A program made the position numbers and the translations under genes. The notes under the pieces were generated by a model. The model was not told the DNA's origin. It ran no database searches and saw nothing but the letters and a program-made list of their open reading frames with translations. Shown in pieces: positions 24,986-33,849 of a DNA stretch of 53,254 bases (position 1 is the first letter of the stretch; every line of letters begins with the position of its first letter). Origin of the DNA: Clostridiales bacterium DTU073 (GTDB lineage: Bacteria; Bacillota; Peptococcia; DRI-13; DTU073); contig LFSF01000015.1 of the NCBI GenBank assembly GCA_001512665.1, forward strand, positions 27,951-81,204, read 5' to 3'.

Positions 24986-27385
24986 ATGCACCGTTGTGAA
25001 ATAAAGCCGGAAAAACTTCGTAAAATTTGTGATTATAGTAATTTTCCATTTGATTCTACCGCTGATATTCCGCCTTTAGAAGGAATTATTGGTCAAGAAA
25101 GAGGCGTAAAAGCTTTGGAGTTTGGGTTAAAGGTAAATAAGCATGGCTATAATATTTTTATTGCAGGTGTACCGGGTACCGGTAGAAGCAGTTATACCAG
25201 CTCTTTAGTAAATAATATTGCCAAAACCGGAGAAAAACCTTTAGATTGGTGCTATCTCTATAATTTTGATGATCCTGATCGACCGAGAGCTGTATCTTTT
25301 CCCGCAGGTAAAGCTATAGAATTTCGGAAAGATATGCAGGAATTATTAGCTAAGGTAACAACGGAAATTCCGTTGGCTTTAGAATCTGAAGAATATCAGG
25401 ATGCTAAAACGGTAATTTTTCAAAAATTACAGGCTAAACAAAATGAGGTGCAAGCTTATATTAATAATATTTCGAAAGAACTGGGCTTTGCCCTAAAATC
25501 AGCCGAAAAAGGTTTAGTTACAGTACCTTTAAATAGTGAAGGGAAACCGATGGATGAAGATGAATTCCAAAACCTTTATGGTGAAAAGAAAGAGCTTATT
25601 GATGAAAATTCAAAGAAATTAAATCTTTTGGTTTTAGAGGCATTTAAAGAGTTACGTGAATTTGAAAGAGAAATTGAGAAAGAAGTGCAAAAACTGGAGA
25701 ATAAGATTATTTTAAATAATATTGAACCTTTCTTTCAAGAATTAGTTCAAAAATATTCCGCTTACTCTGCGATCAAAGAATACTTAGAAAAGGTAAAAGA
25801 GGATTTACTAAAAAATACTAAAGAATTTAAAAATTATAGCTCTGGTTCGGAATTATTCTTTTTGCAGGAGAATCGTTTTAAAAAGATTATTCAGAGGTAT
25901 CAGGTTAACGTTTTAATTGATCATAGCAAAACACAGGGAGCTCCGGTAGTTATTGAAGCAAATCCTACCTATTATAATCTTTTAGGCAGAGTTGAATATG
26001 AAAGTCATTTAGGAGTGTTGTCAACAGATTTCACGAAGATTAAGCCTGGCTCTTTGCACCAAGCTAATGGTGGGTACCTAATTCTTAAATGTCGGGATGT
26101 TTTAACTAGTCCACTATGTTGGGACGGTTTAAAAAGAACCTTAAAAACCGGTGAGATTCAGATAGAAAGTATAAGACATCAGCTGGGTACGATTACGACA
26201 TCTACTCTAAGGCCTGAGCCCATTCCGCTACAGATTAAGGTGATAATGATTGGCAGTTATTATGAATATCAGTTACTACATTATTATGATGAGGATTTTG
26301 GCAAGCTTTTTAAAATAATGGTTGATTTTGATGTGGAAATGCAGCGCTCTGAAGATCATATTTATAAATTAGCACGTTTTATTAGTGATCATTGTGAAAA
26401 GCAAAAGCTACGTCATTTTTCCAAAGATGCTGTAGCCCAAATTGTCGAATATAGTTCGCGTTTGGCTGACAGTCAGGATAAATTATCTACTCGTTTTAAT
26501 GAATTAGTAGAGATCATCTATGAAGCTGATGCTTGGGCAGGGTTAGAAGATGCGGATTTGGTAACAGGTAAATATATAAATAAAGCTATTGAGGAAAAAA
26601 CATATCGTTCCAATAAATATGAAAAGAAACTCTTAGAAATGATGAGAGAGGGGCAAATTCTGGTAGAGGTAGATAATCAGGTTATCGGACAGGTTAATGC
26701 GCTGGCGGTCTTGGATACTGGGAATTATACCTTTGGTAAGCCCAATAAGATTACGGTAAACACTTTTTTAGGTCGGAAAGGTATTATTAATATTGAACGA
26801 GAAGTAAAAATGAGTGGCTCAGTACATGATAAAGGAGTGTTAATTTTAAGCGGCTATTTAGGTGAAAAATTTGGACAGAAATTCCCAGTTTCTTTTTCAG
26901 CGAGTATCTGTTTTGAACAGCTATATAGTGGTGTAGATGGGGACAGTGCCTCCAGTGCAGAGTTATATGCTCTTTTCTCTAGTTTAGCCGATTTGCCTAT
27001 TGAGCAGGGAATAGCTGTAACCGGGTCTGTAAATCAAAAAGGTTTTATTCAACCAATAGGTGGAGTTAATCAGAAAATAGAGGGCTTTTTCCAGGTCTGT
27101 AAAGCGAAAGGCCTTACAGGTAAGCAAGGGGTTATCATTCCGGCACAAAATGTAGTTAATCTAATGCTTGACCAAGAGGTAATTACAGCGGTAAAAGAAA
27201 ACAAATTTCATCTCTATGCGGTTACGACCGTAGAGGAAGGAATTGAAATCCTCACAGGCGTTCCGGCGGGTAGAGCAGATAAACAAGGGAATTACCCTCC
27301 CAATACGGTATTCGGGCGGATTCAGAAAAAATTACGTACGTATTATTCTTTGGTAAAAGAAGAGCAGAAGGACGAAAATAAGTAA
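24986..27385 (+). CDS. LonB-like ATP-dependent protease
   Basis: 799 residues from the ATG at 24986 (the ORF track begins at a GTG 18 bases earlier; the ATG gives the family's usual N-terminus). An N-terminal AAA-type part has Walker A GVPGTGRSSYTSSLV. A long coiled-coil insert (around KKELIDENSKKLNLLVLEAF) follows, then a second ATPase part with ANGGYLILKCRDVL. The C-terminal Lon protease domain has Ser in DGDSASSAELYALFSSL and Lys in GGVNQKIEGFF, forming the Ser-Lys dyad. No transmembrane segment is seen, so it is the soluble Lon-like type found in many Bacillota. The next gene begins 89 bp downstream. Confidence 0.9.
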   Translation: MHRCEIKPEKLRKICDYSNFPFDSTADIPPLEGIIGQERGVKALEFGLKVNKHGYNIFIAGVPGTGRSSYTSSLVNNIAKTGEKPLDWCYLYNFDDPDRPRAVSFPAGKAIEFRKDMQELLAKVTTEIPLALESEEYQDAKTVIFQKLQAKQNEVQAYINNISKELGFALKSAEKGLVTVPLNSEGKPMDEDEFQNLYGEKKELIDENSKKLNLLVLEAFKELREFEREIEKEVQKLENKIILNNIEPFFQELVQKYSAYSAIKEYLEKVKEDLLKNTKEFKNYSSGSELFFLQENRFKKIIQRYQVNVLIDHSKTQGAPVVIEANPTYYNLLGRVEYESHLGVLSTDFTKIKPGSLHQANGGYLILKCRDVLTSPLCWDGLKRTLKTGEIQIESIRHQLGTITTSTLRPEPIPLQIKVIMIGSYYEYQLLHYYDEDFGKLFKIMVDFDVEMQRSEDHIYKLARFISDHCEKQKLRHFSKDAVAQIVEYSSRLADSQDKLSTRFNELVEIIYEADAWAGLEDADLVTGKYINKAIEEKTYRSNKYEKKLLEMMREGQILVEVDNQVIGQVNALAVLDTGNYTFGKPNKITVNTFLGRKGIINIEREVKMSGSVHDKGVLILSGYLGEKFGQKFPVSFSASICFEQLYSGVDGDSASSAELYALFSSLADLPIEQGIAVTGSVNQKGFIQPIGGVNQKIEGFFQVCKAKGLTGKQGVIIPAQNVVNLMLDQEVITAVKENKFHLYAVTTVEEGIEILTGVPAGRADKQGNYPPNTVFGRIQKKLRTYYSLVKEEQKDENK

Positions 27386-27474
27386 ACATTTAAACATTAT
27401 GTTGTTAGGCATATTACCTTACTTTCTGTAGTAAAGATATAGAAAATGAAAAGTATTACGGGAAGTGAAGGTAA

Positions 27475-28212
27475 ATGAAGTTAAATGCTATGTATAATTT
27501 TAAACACAAACACAATTTAAAAAGTATTAAGTGGAAATGGATTATTCTTGCTTTTTTGTTGATAGTTATTCTTTACGGAGGGGTTTATTTCTTTGAGGAG
27601 CTTACAAAGCTTCCACCTCAAGAAGCCATAAAGCAAAGCTTGTTTAATACCATGCATGCTCAAAATTATCGGTTTGAGGTTAAAGCTACGCGGATATATG
27701 AGGGGAAGGAAACACTTTTATCTGATTTACATGGGGAAAAAGGAGCACAAGGTATTTATTTAAAAGGGACGATCCCTTTAATTAAAGCCGATGTAGAAAT
27801 CTATCATTTAGGGACTACTCTTTATAGAAGAGATCCTTTTACTAAAGGTTGGGTTGTGGTACCGACGGAAGGGCGTGTTGGTATTGAACAATTGATTACG
27901 GAATTGAATCCACTGGGTGTTTTCAATTTCCCTGAGGAAAATCTTGATGTTAAGTATGTTGGTGTGGAAAGAGTACAAGGGAAGAAATGTCGTGTTTATG
28001 AAATTATGACCAGAGGAGAAAATAGATATCTACAGCTTTTTTGGCAGGATTTTAACTATATAATTTGGATAGATCGCAAAGAAGGTCTAATTAGGCAAGC
28101 ACAGATTTCTGCTGAACACCGAGATGATTCTCAATATAATTTAAAGTTGCTTGTATCATTTTATGATTTTAATAAGGAGATTGAGTTAAAACCGCCAATA
28201 CCAACAGAGTAG
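27475..28212 (+). CDS. Membrane-anchored extracytoplasmic protein, LolA/LppX-like in shape
   Basis: 245 residues. One N-terminal hydrophobic segment (WIILAFLLIVILYGGVYFF) follows a basic stretch, so it should be anchored with the remainder outside. The outer part is mostly beta (YRFEVKATRIYEGKETLLSD, RVYEIMTRGENRYLQLFWQ), reminiscent of LolA/LppX-type lipid-binding folds, but there is no lipobox Cys. I do not recognise a named family. The ribosome site GGAAGTGAAGG precedes the ATG. It follows the Lon-like protease, and a strong new promoter starts right after its stop. Confidence 0.6.
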   Translation: MKLNAMYNFKHKHNLKSIKWKWIILAFLLIVILYGGVYFFEELTKLPPQEAIKQSLFNTMHAQNYRFEVKATRIYEGKETLLSDLHGEKGAQGIYLKGTIPLIKADVEIYHLGTTLYRRDPFTKGWVVVPTEGRVGIEQLITELNPLGVFNFPEENLDVKYVGVERVQGKKCRVYEIMTRGENRYLQLFWQDFNYIIWIDRKEGLIRQAQISAEHRDDSQYNLKLLVSFYDFNKEIELKPPIPTE

Positions 28213-28216
28213 GTTG

Positions 28217-28245
28217 TTGACACTTTTGGGACACGTTGATATAAT
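28217..28245 (+). promoter_or_regulatory. Consensus sigma-A promoter before hpt-guaA
   Basis: A perfect TTGACA (28217-28222) and TATAAT (28240-28245) with an ideal 17-bp spacer. It lies 135 bp before the hpt ATG, leaving a long leader. Confidence 0.92.
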
Positions 28246-28295
28246 CAGAAACGGAAAAGATATGGGTTTTGCTTGAAATGTAATAGTGATATTTT

Positions 28296-28331
28296 AAGGT
28301 AAGTCTGGTCATAGTAGACTTTCCTTTTTTT
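28296..28331 (+). terminator. Terminator hairpin inside the hpt leader (possible attenuator)
   Basis: AAGGTAAGTCT pairs with AGACTTTCCTT (one mismatch), followed by seven T residues. It lies between the perfect promoter and the hpt start. Transcripts would end about 80 nt after initiation unless read-through is allowed, so it is an attenuator or the end of a small RNA. I do not recognise a known riboswitch core. Confidence 0.75.
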
Positions 28332-28380
28332 CTTAATTCGTGTAGAGACGAGCTATAAATGTGAAAGGGGCAAATTAAAA

Positions 28381-28920
28381 ATGCATGAACATCTTTGCAA
28401 GATTCTTTTTTCGGAACAACAAATACAGAGTAAAGTGCAAGAACTTGGGGTGCAGATAACCTCTGATTATCAAGGAAAGGAATTAGTTATTGTGGGCATC
28501 TTAAAAGGAGCGGTTGTTTTTTTCGCGGATTTGATTAGAGAGATTAAATTGCCGTTAGAATTGGATTTTATGGTTATCTCCAGTTATGGAATGTCTACTC
28601 GTGCTTCCGGGGTTGTGCGTATTCTTAAAGATTTAGAAAAGGATATTGCAGGCAAGGATGTTTTAATCGTAGAGGATATTGTTGATACCGGTTTAACATT
28701 AAGCTATTTAAAAGATAATTTGCGTGCGCGTGGTCCTGCTAGTTTGAAAGTTTGTTCGTTTTTAGATAAGCCTAGTCGTAGAAAAGTAACGCTGGATCCT
28801 GATTACATGGGTTATACTATACCTGATGAATTTGCCGTTGGGTATGGGTTGGATTTTGCGGAAAAATACAGGAATTTGCCCTATATTGGAGTTCTCAAGC
28901 CTGAATTTTATGAGAATTAA
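28381..28920 (+). CDS. hpt: Hypoxanthine phosphoribosyltransferase
   Basis: 179 residues of the HPRT family. The PRPP-binding motif is [31 protein letters not shown] and [11 protein letters not shown] are also typical. It salvages hypoxanthine and guanine to IMP and GMP with PRPP. The ATG follows AAAGGGG. Its stop codon overlaps the guaA start (TAATG), so the two are coupled, linking salvage to GMP formation. Confidence 0.96.
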   Translation: MHEHLCKILFSEQQIQSKVQELGVQITSDYQGKELVIVGILKGAVVFFADLIREIKLPLELDFMVISSYGMSTRASGVVRILKDLEKDIAGKDVLIVEDIVDTGLTLSYLKDNLRARGPASLKVCSFLDKPSRRKVTLDPDYMGYTIPDEFAVGYGLDFAEKYRNLPYIGVLKPEFYEN

Positions 28921-30227
28921 TGAGTAATTTTAATAAAGGTGAGGCGATAGATTTGCATAGACGACAAGAAAAAGTTTTGGTTCTCGATTTTGGTGGACCG
29001 GATCTTCAAATCTTAGCGCGGAAAATCCGGGAGTTAGGGGTATATTCTGAAATAATCCCTTATAATACCTCCTTGGAAGAAATAAAGCGCCAAAACCCCA
29101 GAGGGCTCGTTTTGGCCAGTGTTTCTGCAGACGAAGGTGTGAACTCTGCCGTACGGGACGAAGTTAGGTCTAAGCTTAGAACAATAGGTGTGCCACTTTA
29201 TGTGCTGAGGGAAGATGCGGAAAAAGAGATGTCTGCTTTAAAAGATTTTTTATTTCAGGATTGCCGGTGCTCCAAGGAATGGTCGATGCAGTATTTTATT
29301 CAGGAACAAGTAAAGACAATCAGAGAAAAAGTAGGAGACAAGAGAGTACTATGTGCTCTCAGCGGCGGGGTTGATTCTTCAGTTGCTGCGGTTTTGGTAC
29401 ATAGAGCAATCGGCGAACAGCTTACTTGTGTTTTTGTCGATCATGGTTTTATGCGTAAGGGTGAACCGGAACAGGTTAGAGCTACTTTTAAGGAACAATT
29501 CCAGATGAATCTGGTTTTTGTCGATGCTCGGGAACGATTTTTACAAAAAGTAGCGGGAGTAACAGACCCGGAGCAAAAGAGAAAAATCATTGGGACTGAA
29601 TTTATTAGGGTTTTTGAGGATGAAGCGGCAAAACTCGGTAAAATTGATTTTTTGGTGCAAGGGACGATTTATCCGGATATTGTGGAAAGTCAGACAGCCA
29701 GCGGAAAAATTATTAAATCTCACCACAATGTGGGCGGCTTGCCCGAGGATTTAGAATTTCAGTTAATTGAGCCTTTGTGGCAGCTTTTTAAGAACGAAGT
29801 GCGTGAGGTTGGCAGAGAACTTGGTTTAGCAGAGGAAATTGTCGGCCGTCAGCCCTTCCCCGGTCCGGGGTTGGCTGTGCGTATAATCGGAGAAATTACA
29901 GCGGAGAAACTGGATATTCTTCGTGAGGCAGATGCTATTGTGATGGAAGAAATCCGTAATGCCGGTTTATATGAGTCAACTTGGCAGTCTTTTGCCGTGC
30001 TTCCTTCTATTAAGAGTGTAGGCATGCAGGGAGAAGAGAGAACTTATGCCTATCCCATTATTTTACGGGTAGTCAATAGTATTGATGCGATGACTGCCGA
30101 GTGGGTGCGCTTACCATATGATTTGTTAGACCAAATTTCCAGTAGAATTGTGCGGGAGGTACCGAAAGTGAACAGGGTAGTCTATGATATTACCTCCAAG
30201 CCGCCCGGAACCATTGAATGGGAGTAA
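28920..30227 (+). CDS. guaA: GMP synthetase with a truncated, catalytically dead glutaminase domain
   Basis: 435 residues, against about 510 for standard GuaA. The ATP pyrophosphatase and dimerisation parts are intact ([49 protein letters not shown], ending [12 protein letters not shown]). The N-terminal class I glutaminase begins normally ([21 protein letters not shown]) but jumps from about residue 60-90 to the domain end ([20 protein letters not shown]). The segment with the GICYG-type nucleophile Cys and the HPE-type His/Glu is missing. It should make GMP from XMP with free ammonia or ammonia from a separate glutaminase subunit. Translation is coupled to hpt. The frame is uninterrupted and the rest well conserved, so it is probably functional. 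Confidence 0.93.
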   Translation: MSNFNKGEAIDLHRRQEKVLVLDFGGPDLQILARKIRELGVYSEIIPYNTSLEEIKRQNPRGLVLASVSADEGVNSAVRDEVRSKLRTIGVPLYVLREDAEKEMSALKDFLFQDCRCSKEWSMQYFIQEQVKTIREKVGDKRVLCALSGGVDSSVAAVLVHRAIGEQLTCVFVDHGFMRKGEPEQVRATFKEQFQMNLVFVDARERFLQKVAGVTDPEQKRKIIGTEFIRVFEDEAAKLGKIDFLVQGTIYPDIVESQTASGKIIKSHHNVGGLPEDLEFQLIEPLWQLFKNEVREVGRELGLAEEIVGRQPFPGPGLAVRIIGEITAEKLDILREADAIVMEEIRNAGLYESTWQSFAVLPSIKSVGMQGEERTYAYPIILRVVNSIDAMTAEWVRLPYDLLDQISSRIVREVPKVNRVVYDITSKPPGTIEWE

Positions 30228-30260
30228 AGAAAGAGCAATAAAAAACGCGAAAAATATTAC

Positions 30261-30289
30261 TAGACGAATAAAACGTGTTTTGCTATAAT
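30261..30289 (+). promoter_or_regulatory. tRNA-Ala promoter
   Basis: TAGACG (30261-30266) and TATAAT (30284-30289) are separated by 17 bp; the tRNA begins 12 bases after the -10. Confidence 0.6.
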
Positions 30290-30300
30290 ATGCATAATAT

Positions 30301-30376
30301 GGGCGAATAGCTCAGTTGGGAGAGCGCCGCGTTCGCAACGCGGAGGTCGAGGGTTCGAACCCCTTTTCGTCCACCA
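30301..30376 (+). tRNA. tRNA-Ala, anticodon CGC
   Basis: A complete 76-nt cloverleaf with encoded CCA. The acceptor GGGCGAA/TTCGTCC contains the G3-U70 pair that identifies alanine tRNA. The anticodon stem CCGCG/CGCGG holds the loop TTCGCAA, anticodon CGC. The T arm is GAGGG-TTCGAAC-CCCTT. Confidence 0.96.
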
Positions 30377-30412
30377 ATTTCAATCTTAATTAGATTGTAG
30401 TTGGTATTTTTG
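30373..30412 (+). terminator. tRNA-Ala terminator
   Basis: ACCAA and CAATCT pair with AGATTG and TTGGT around TAATT, followed by ATTTTT. The stem uses the last bases of the tRNA. The remaining 150 bp before the symporter show nothing I can support. Confidence 0.65.
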
Positions 30413-30561
30413 TTGATTTATTGATGCTGTGGGTAGTTGAAGGCAGGAGAATGTGTAGGTAGTAAAAGCAGCATGGTAGTATTTCAATTTCCTTTGTGGG
30501 TTGTTAAATGGGGCTGTGAAAGCCTCGTAAAAAAGTAGTATGGAAGGATGGTAGAATTAAT

Positions 30562-32049
30562 ATGTTTAAATTTGTTATGCTTGGTACCTTTGTGGCTATT
30601 TTATTGGCGAGTGGTTTTTTGGCAATGAAAAAAACCAAAACCATAGGGGACTTTTTTCTCGGAGGGAGAAATATTGGTCCTTGGTTGTCTGCCTTTGCCT
30701 TTGGTACCACTTATTTTTCTGCGGTAATTTTTGTCGGTTATGCCGGAAAAATTGGTTGGAGTTTCGGTATTGCCGGTCTATGGGTCGGTATTGGTAATGC
30801 TCTTGTGGGCAGCTTATTAGCTTGGAAACTTCTCGCTAAACCGACGCGGGAAATGACGGAAAAGCTTGGGGCGATGACTATGCCGGAATTTCTCCAGGCA
30901 CGTTATGACAGTCATTCTTTGAAGATTTACGCAGCTTTAGTGATTTTTGTGTTTATGGTTCCGTATTCTGCTTCGGTTTTTATGGGTCTAAGTTATGTTT
31001 TTGAACAAGTCTTTCAAATAAACTACAACTTCGTGCTGGTTGCAATCACTGTAATCACAGCCATATATCTCTTGATGGGTGGTTATAGAGCGGTTGCGAT
31101 TACAGATTTTATTCAGGGAATGGTTATGATTTTTGGCGTTTGTATCCTTATTTATTATGTCTTTGGTCATCCTGCTGTGGGAGGCTTTGCTCAGGTTCTG
31201 CCGAAACTGGCTCAGATTGATTCGGGATTAGCTTCATTCTTTCCAACCGGTCATAACGGTGTAGCATTATTCTCGGTGGTTCTGCTCACAAGTTTGGGAA
31301 CCTGGGGTTTACCACAAATGGCACAGAAATTCTATGCTATTAAAGATAAAGAAAAGATTAAGGCTGCTACGGTAATTTCTACTTTGTTTTGTATAATTAT
31401 CGGTCTTGGGGCATATGGTGTAGGAGCTGTGAGCCATTTGTATTTTGCTGAACTTCCTATGGATCCCGCAACAGGAAAGGCTACTGTTGACTTGTTAGTA
31501 CCGCAAATTTTAGAGATTGCATTGCCTGAGTTCGCTGCTGTAATAATTTTGTTGCTTGTATTGGCTGCCTCTATGTCTACCTTGTCTTCTCTGGTTTTGA
31601 TTTCCAGTTCCAGTATTACGATTGATTTGGTTAAAGGATATTTGAGACCACAAATGCAGAAAAAAAATGAACTATTATTGATGCGTAGTTTTTGTTTGCT
31701 CTTTATTATGCTTTCGGCAGTACTGGCTCTGCTCAAACCCGCGATAATTCTTACTTTAATGGCACTTTCTTGGGGAACAGTAGCCGGAGTATTTCTCGGT
31801 CCTTATCTCTGGGGATTGTTTTGGAAGGGCACAACGAAAATGGGAGCTTGGAGTGGAGCGTTGGTTGGTTTGATTTTTAGCCTTGGGTTTTCCTGGTTTC
31901 ATCATTTTGATGCCGGATATGTACCAATTGGTGGGGCTTTAGCGATGCTGCTGTCTTTGGCGGTAGTACCGGCTGTAAGCTTAGTAACTGAGAGGTTTTC
32001 TCAAGAGCATTTACTCAAAGTATTTGTAGAACAACCTGAAACTAGATAA
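30562..32049 (+). CDS. Sodium:solute symporter (SSS family)
   Basis: 495 residues with about 13 hydrophobic segments. Family marks are an N-terminal TIGDFFLGGRNIGPWLSAFA and YLLMGGYRAVAITDFIQGMVM. The region GLPQMAQKFYAIKDKEKIKA matches the sodium-symporter signature area. It should couple Na+ entry to uptake of an organic solute such as pantothenate, proline or a carboxylate; the substrate cannot be read. GGAAGGATGG precedes the ATG. It is a single-gene unit between the tRNA and a terminator. Confidence 0.88.
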   Translation: MFKFVMLGTFVAILLASGFLAMKKTKTIGDFFLGGRNIGPWLSAFAFGTTYFSAVIFVGYAGKIGWSFGIAGLWVGIGNALVGSLLAWKLLAKPTREMTEKLGAMTMPEFLQARYDSHSLKIYAALVIFVFMVPYSASVFMGLSYVFEQVFQINYNFVLVAITVITAIYLLMGGYRAVAITDFIQGMVMIFGVCILIYYVFGHPAVGGFAQVLPKLAQIDSGLASFFPTGHNGVALFSVVLLTSLGTWGLPQMAQKFYAIKDKEKIKAATVISTLFCIIIGLGAYGVGAVSHLYFAELPMDPATGKATVDLLVPQILEIALPEFAAVIILLLVLAASMSTLSSLVLISSSSITIDLVKGYLRPQMQKKNELLLMRSFCLLFIMLSAVLALLKPAIILTLMALSWGTVAGVFLGPYLWGLFWKGTTKMGAWSGALVGLIFSLGFSWFHHFDAGYVPIGGALAMLLSLAVVPAVSLVTERFSQEHLLKVFVEQPETR

Positions 32050-32059
32050 GTATAAAAAG

Positions 32060-32094
32060 ATGCCCCTTGGCTAAACAAGTGGGCATTATTTTTT
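32060..32094 (+). terminator. Symporter terminator
   Basis: ATGCCCCTTG pairs with CAAGTGGGCAT around GCTAAA, followed by TATTTTTT. Confidence 0.75.
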
Positions 32095-32108
32095 CCGGCT
32101 TATTTTGT

Positions 32109-32194
32109 GGTATGGGGACGTTTCATCTGCCACATTAGTATGCCATCCAAATTTTACCTGGTTGCTAATGTGGCAGATGAAACGTCCCCATGCC
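32109..32194. repeat. REP-like palindrome with 30-bp arms
   Basis: GGTATGGGGACGTTTCATCT... (32109-32138) is repeated in reverse complement at 32165-32194 with 29 of 30 bases paired around a 26-base centre. A partial third copy of the outer end follows (GTCCCCGTGCCAC near 32212). GC-rich in an AT-rich spacer, it resembles the GGGGACG-type intergenic repeats seen in several clostridial genomes, some associated with REP transposases. No transposase is adjacent. Confidence 0.8.
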
Positions 32195-32228
32195 ATATGT
32201 CGTCCCCGTGCCACATGTTGAAAAGCTG

Positions 32229-32257
32229 TTGACAAAATAAGAAGATAAAGATATAGT
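32229..32257 (+). promoter_or_regulatory. cysK promoter
   Basis: TTGACA (32229-32234), a 17-bp spacer, then TATAGT (32252-32257). The following ATCATATCATACCAATCATG, between promoter and gene, is partly repetitive and could be an Rrf2-type operator. Confidence 0.8.
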
Positions 32258-32312
32258 TTATCATATCATACCAATCATGTATGAATAAAAGTAATTGAAT
32301 GGAGGTTCAAAC

Positions 32313-33245
32313 ATGTCAAAAGTTTATCAGAGTATAGGCGATCTAATTGGGAATACCCCTTTGTTAGAATTAGTGAATTATCAGAGAAAACATAACCTTA
32401 AAGCTACTGTGCTGGCAAAGTTGGAATATTTCAATCCGGCGGGAAGTGTCAAGGATAGGGTCGCCATGGCGATGATTGAGGCTGCAGAAGCTAAGGGCTT
32501 GTTAAAACCTGATGCGGTGATTATTGAGCCTACCAGTGGCAATACAGGTATCGGTCTTGCTGCAGTTGCAGCTTCTAGAGGTTATCGGCTTATTCTTACT
32601 ATGCCGGAAACAATGAGCATAGAACGCCGGAAATTGCTCAAAGCCTATGGGGCTGAAATTGTGCTGACAGACGGAGCTAAAGGGATGAAAGGGGCAATTG
32701 CCAAGGCCGAAGAGCTTGCTCAGGAAATTCCGCATGCTTTTATTCCCGGTCAATTCGTTAATCCGGATAATCCGGCTGTACACAGGGAAACGACTGGTCC
32801 TGAAATATGGAGGGATACTGATGGAAAGGTAGACTTTTTTGTGTCCGGTGTGGGTACCGGGGGGACTATTACAGGAGTTGGGGAATTTTTGAAAGCGCAA
32901 AAGCCACAGATTAAAGTAATTGCGGTAGAGCCGTTTGACTCTCCGGTATTATCCGAAGGTAAAGCCGGTGCACATAAAATACAAGGTATTGGTGCGGGAT
33001 TTGTACCGCAGGTTCTGAATACAACTATTTATGATGAAGTCATTAAGGTAAAAAACGAAGATGCTTTTGCCGTTGGGCAAGAGTTGTGCAAAACTGAAGG
33101 TTTACTCGTCGGTATTTCTTCGGGTGCGGCGGTATGGGCAGCAACCGAGCTGGCCAACAGGTCTGAAAATGATGGTAAGACTATCGTTGTACTCTTGCCG
33201 GATACTGGCGAAAGGTATCTTTCCACTCCACTATTTTCCGAATGA
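32313..33245 (+). CDS. cysK: Cysteine synthase (O-acetylserine sulfhydrylase)
   Basis: 310 residues from the ATG at 32313, seven bases after GGAGG; the ORF-track start at 32295 would include the SD. Motifs are the PLP lysine in [14 protein letters not shown], the substrate loop [12 protein letters not shown], the PLP phosphate loop [12 protein letters not shown] and [12 protein letters not shown]. It makes L-cysteine from O-acetylserine and sulfide. An Rrf2 regulator gene follows at 21 bp, a common pairing for cysteine or Fe-S control. Confidence 0.95.
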   Translation: MSKVYQSIGDLIGNTPLLELVNYQRKHNLKATVLAKLEYFNPAGSVKDRVAMAMIEAAEAKGLLKPDAVIIEPTSGNTGIGLAAVAASRGYRLILTMPETMSIERRKLLKAYGAEIVLTDGAKGMKGAIAKAEELAQEIPHAFIPGQFVNPDNPAVHRETTGPEIWRDTDGKVDFFVSGVGTGGTITGVGEFLKAQKPQIKVIAVEPFDSPVLSEGKAGAHKIQGIGAGFVPQVLNTTIYDEVIKVKNEDAFAVGQELCKTEGLLVGISSGAAVWAATELANRSENDGKTIVVLLPDTGERYLSTPLFSE

Positions 33246-33266
33246 TCAAGAGAGGATGGTGATTTG

Positions 33267-33686
33267 ATGAAGATATCTACAAAGGGGCGTTATGCCTTAC
33301 GTTTGATGCTTGATTTAGCGCTAAATAATACCGGTGAGTATGTATCTATTAAAAATATTTCTGAACGTCAGGGGATTTCCGGTAAATATCTGGAGCAAAT
33401 CGTTTCCGTTTTAAATAGGGCAGGATATGTAAAAAGTATTCGTGGTGCACAGGGAGGATATAAACTGGCCAAACCTGCCGAGGCGTACACAGTTGGTATG
33501 ATTTTAAGATTGATAGAAGGTGATCTTGTACCGGTTGCGTGTATGGCTGATAAGCCTAACCAATGTGAACGTAGCGAATCATGTGTTACCCTAGCAGTGT
33601 GGAAAAAGCTTGACGAAGCGATCAGAGGTGTAGTAGATCATCTTACTCTTGCTGACCTTGTGGAAATGAGCGAAAAGCCCGAATGA
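33267..33686 (+). CDS. Rrf2 family transcriptional regulator
   Basis: 139 residues from the ATG at 33267 (a TTG three bases earlier is possible). It has a winged-helix N-terminus (MKISTKGRYALRLMLDLAL, IKNISERQGISGKYLEQIV, RGAQGGYKLA) and three Cys residues spaced as in IscR-type Fe-S regulators (VACMADKPNQCERSESCVTL). It lies directly after cysK. It could be an IscR-like Fe-S sensor or a CymR-like cysteine regulator; the Cys pattern favours the former. No isc/suf genes follow; the purine operon does. Confidence 0.9.
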   Translation: MKISTKGRYALRLMLDLALNNTGEYVSIKNISERQGISGKYLEQIVSVLNRAGYVKSIRGAQGGYKLAKPAEAYTVGMILRLIEGDLVPVACMADKPNQCERSESCVTLAVWKKLDEAIRGVVDHLTLADLVEMSEKPE

Positions 33687-33720
33687 TAAGGGGAATTTAT
33701 TTAATAATGTTCGCCTTTTC

Positions 33721-33749
33721 TTGACAAAGAAGTTGTATGGTTATATAAA
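33721..33749 (+). promoter_or_regulatory. pur operon promoter
   Basis: TTGACA (33721-33726), a 17-bp spacer, TATAAA (33744-33749). The roughly 90-nt leader to purE contains a small stem TTAATCAT/ATGATTAA. I see no purine riboswitch core. Confidence 0.75.
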
Positions 33750-33849
33750 TATATTATAAATTCCTAAAATGTTTTAATCATGGTATTATAATGATTAAGA
33801 GTTTGTTTTTTAACAAATGCTACCGGTAGAGGAAGGAAGGGAGATATTT

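Noticed and set aside
28246-28380. Purine or PRPP riboswitch in the hpt leader
   Set aside because: I could not find the conserved purine riboswitch loops or a ykkC-like core, so only promoter and terminator are annotated.
31332-31736. 134-codon minus-strand ORF under the symporter gene
   Set aside because: Antisense of hydrophobic codons; the symporter frame is clearly real.
32502-32900. 132-codon minus-strand ORF under cysK
   Set aside because: Shadow of a well-conserved cysK with no ribosome site.
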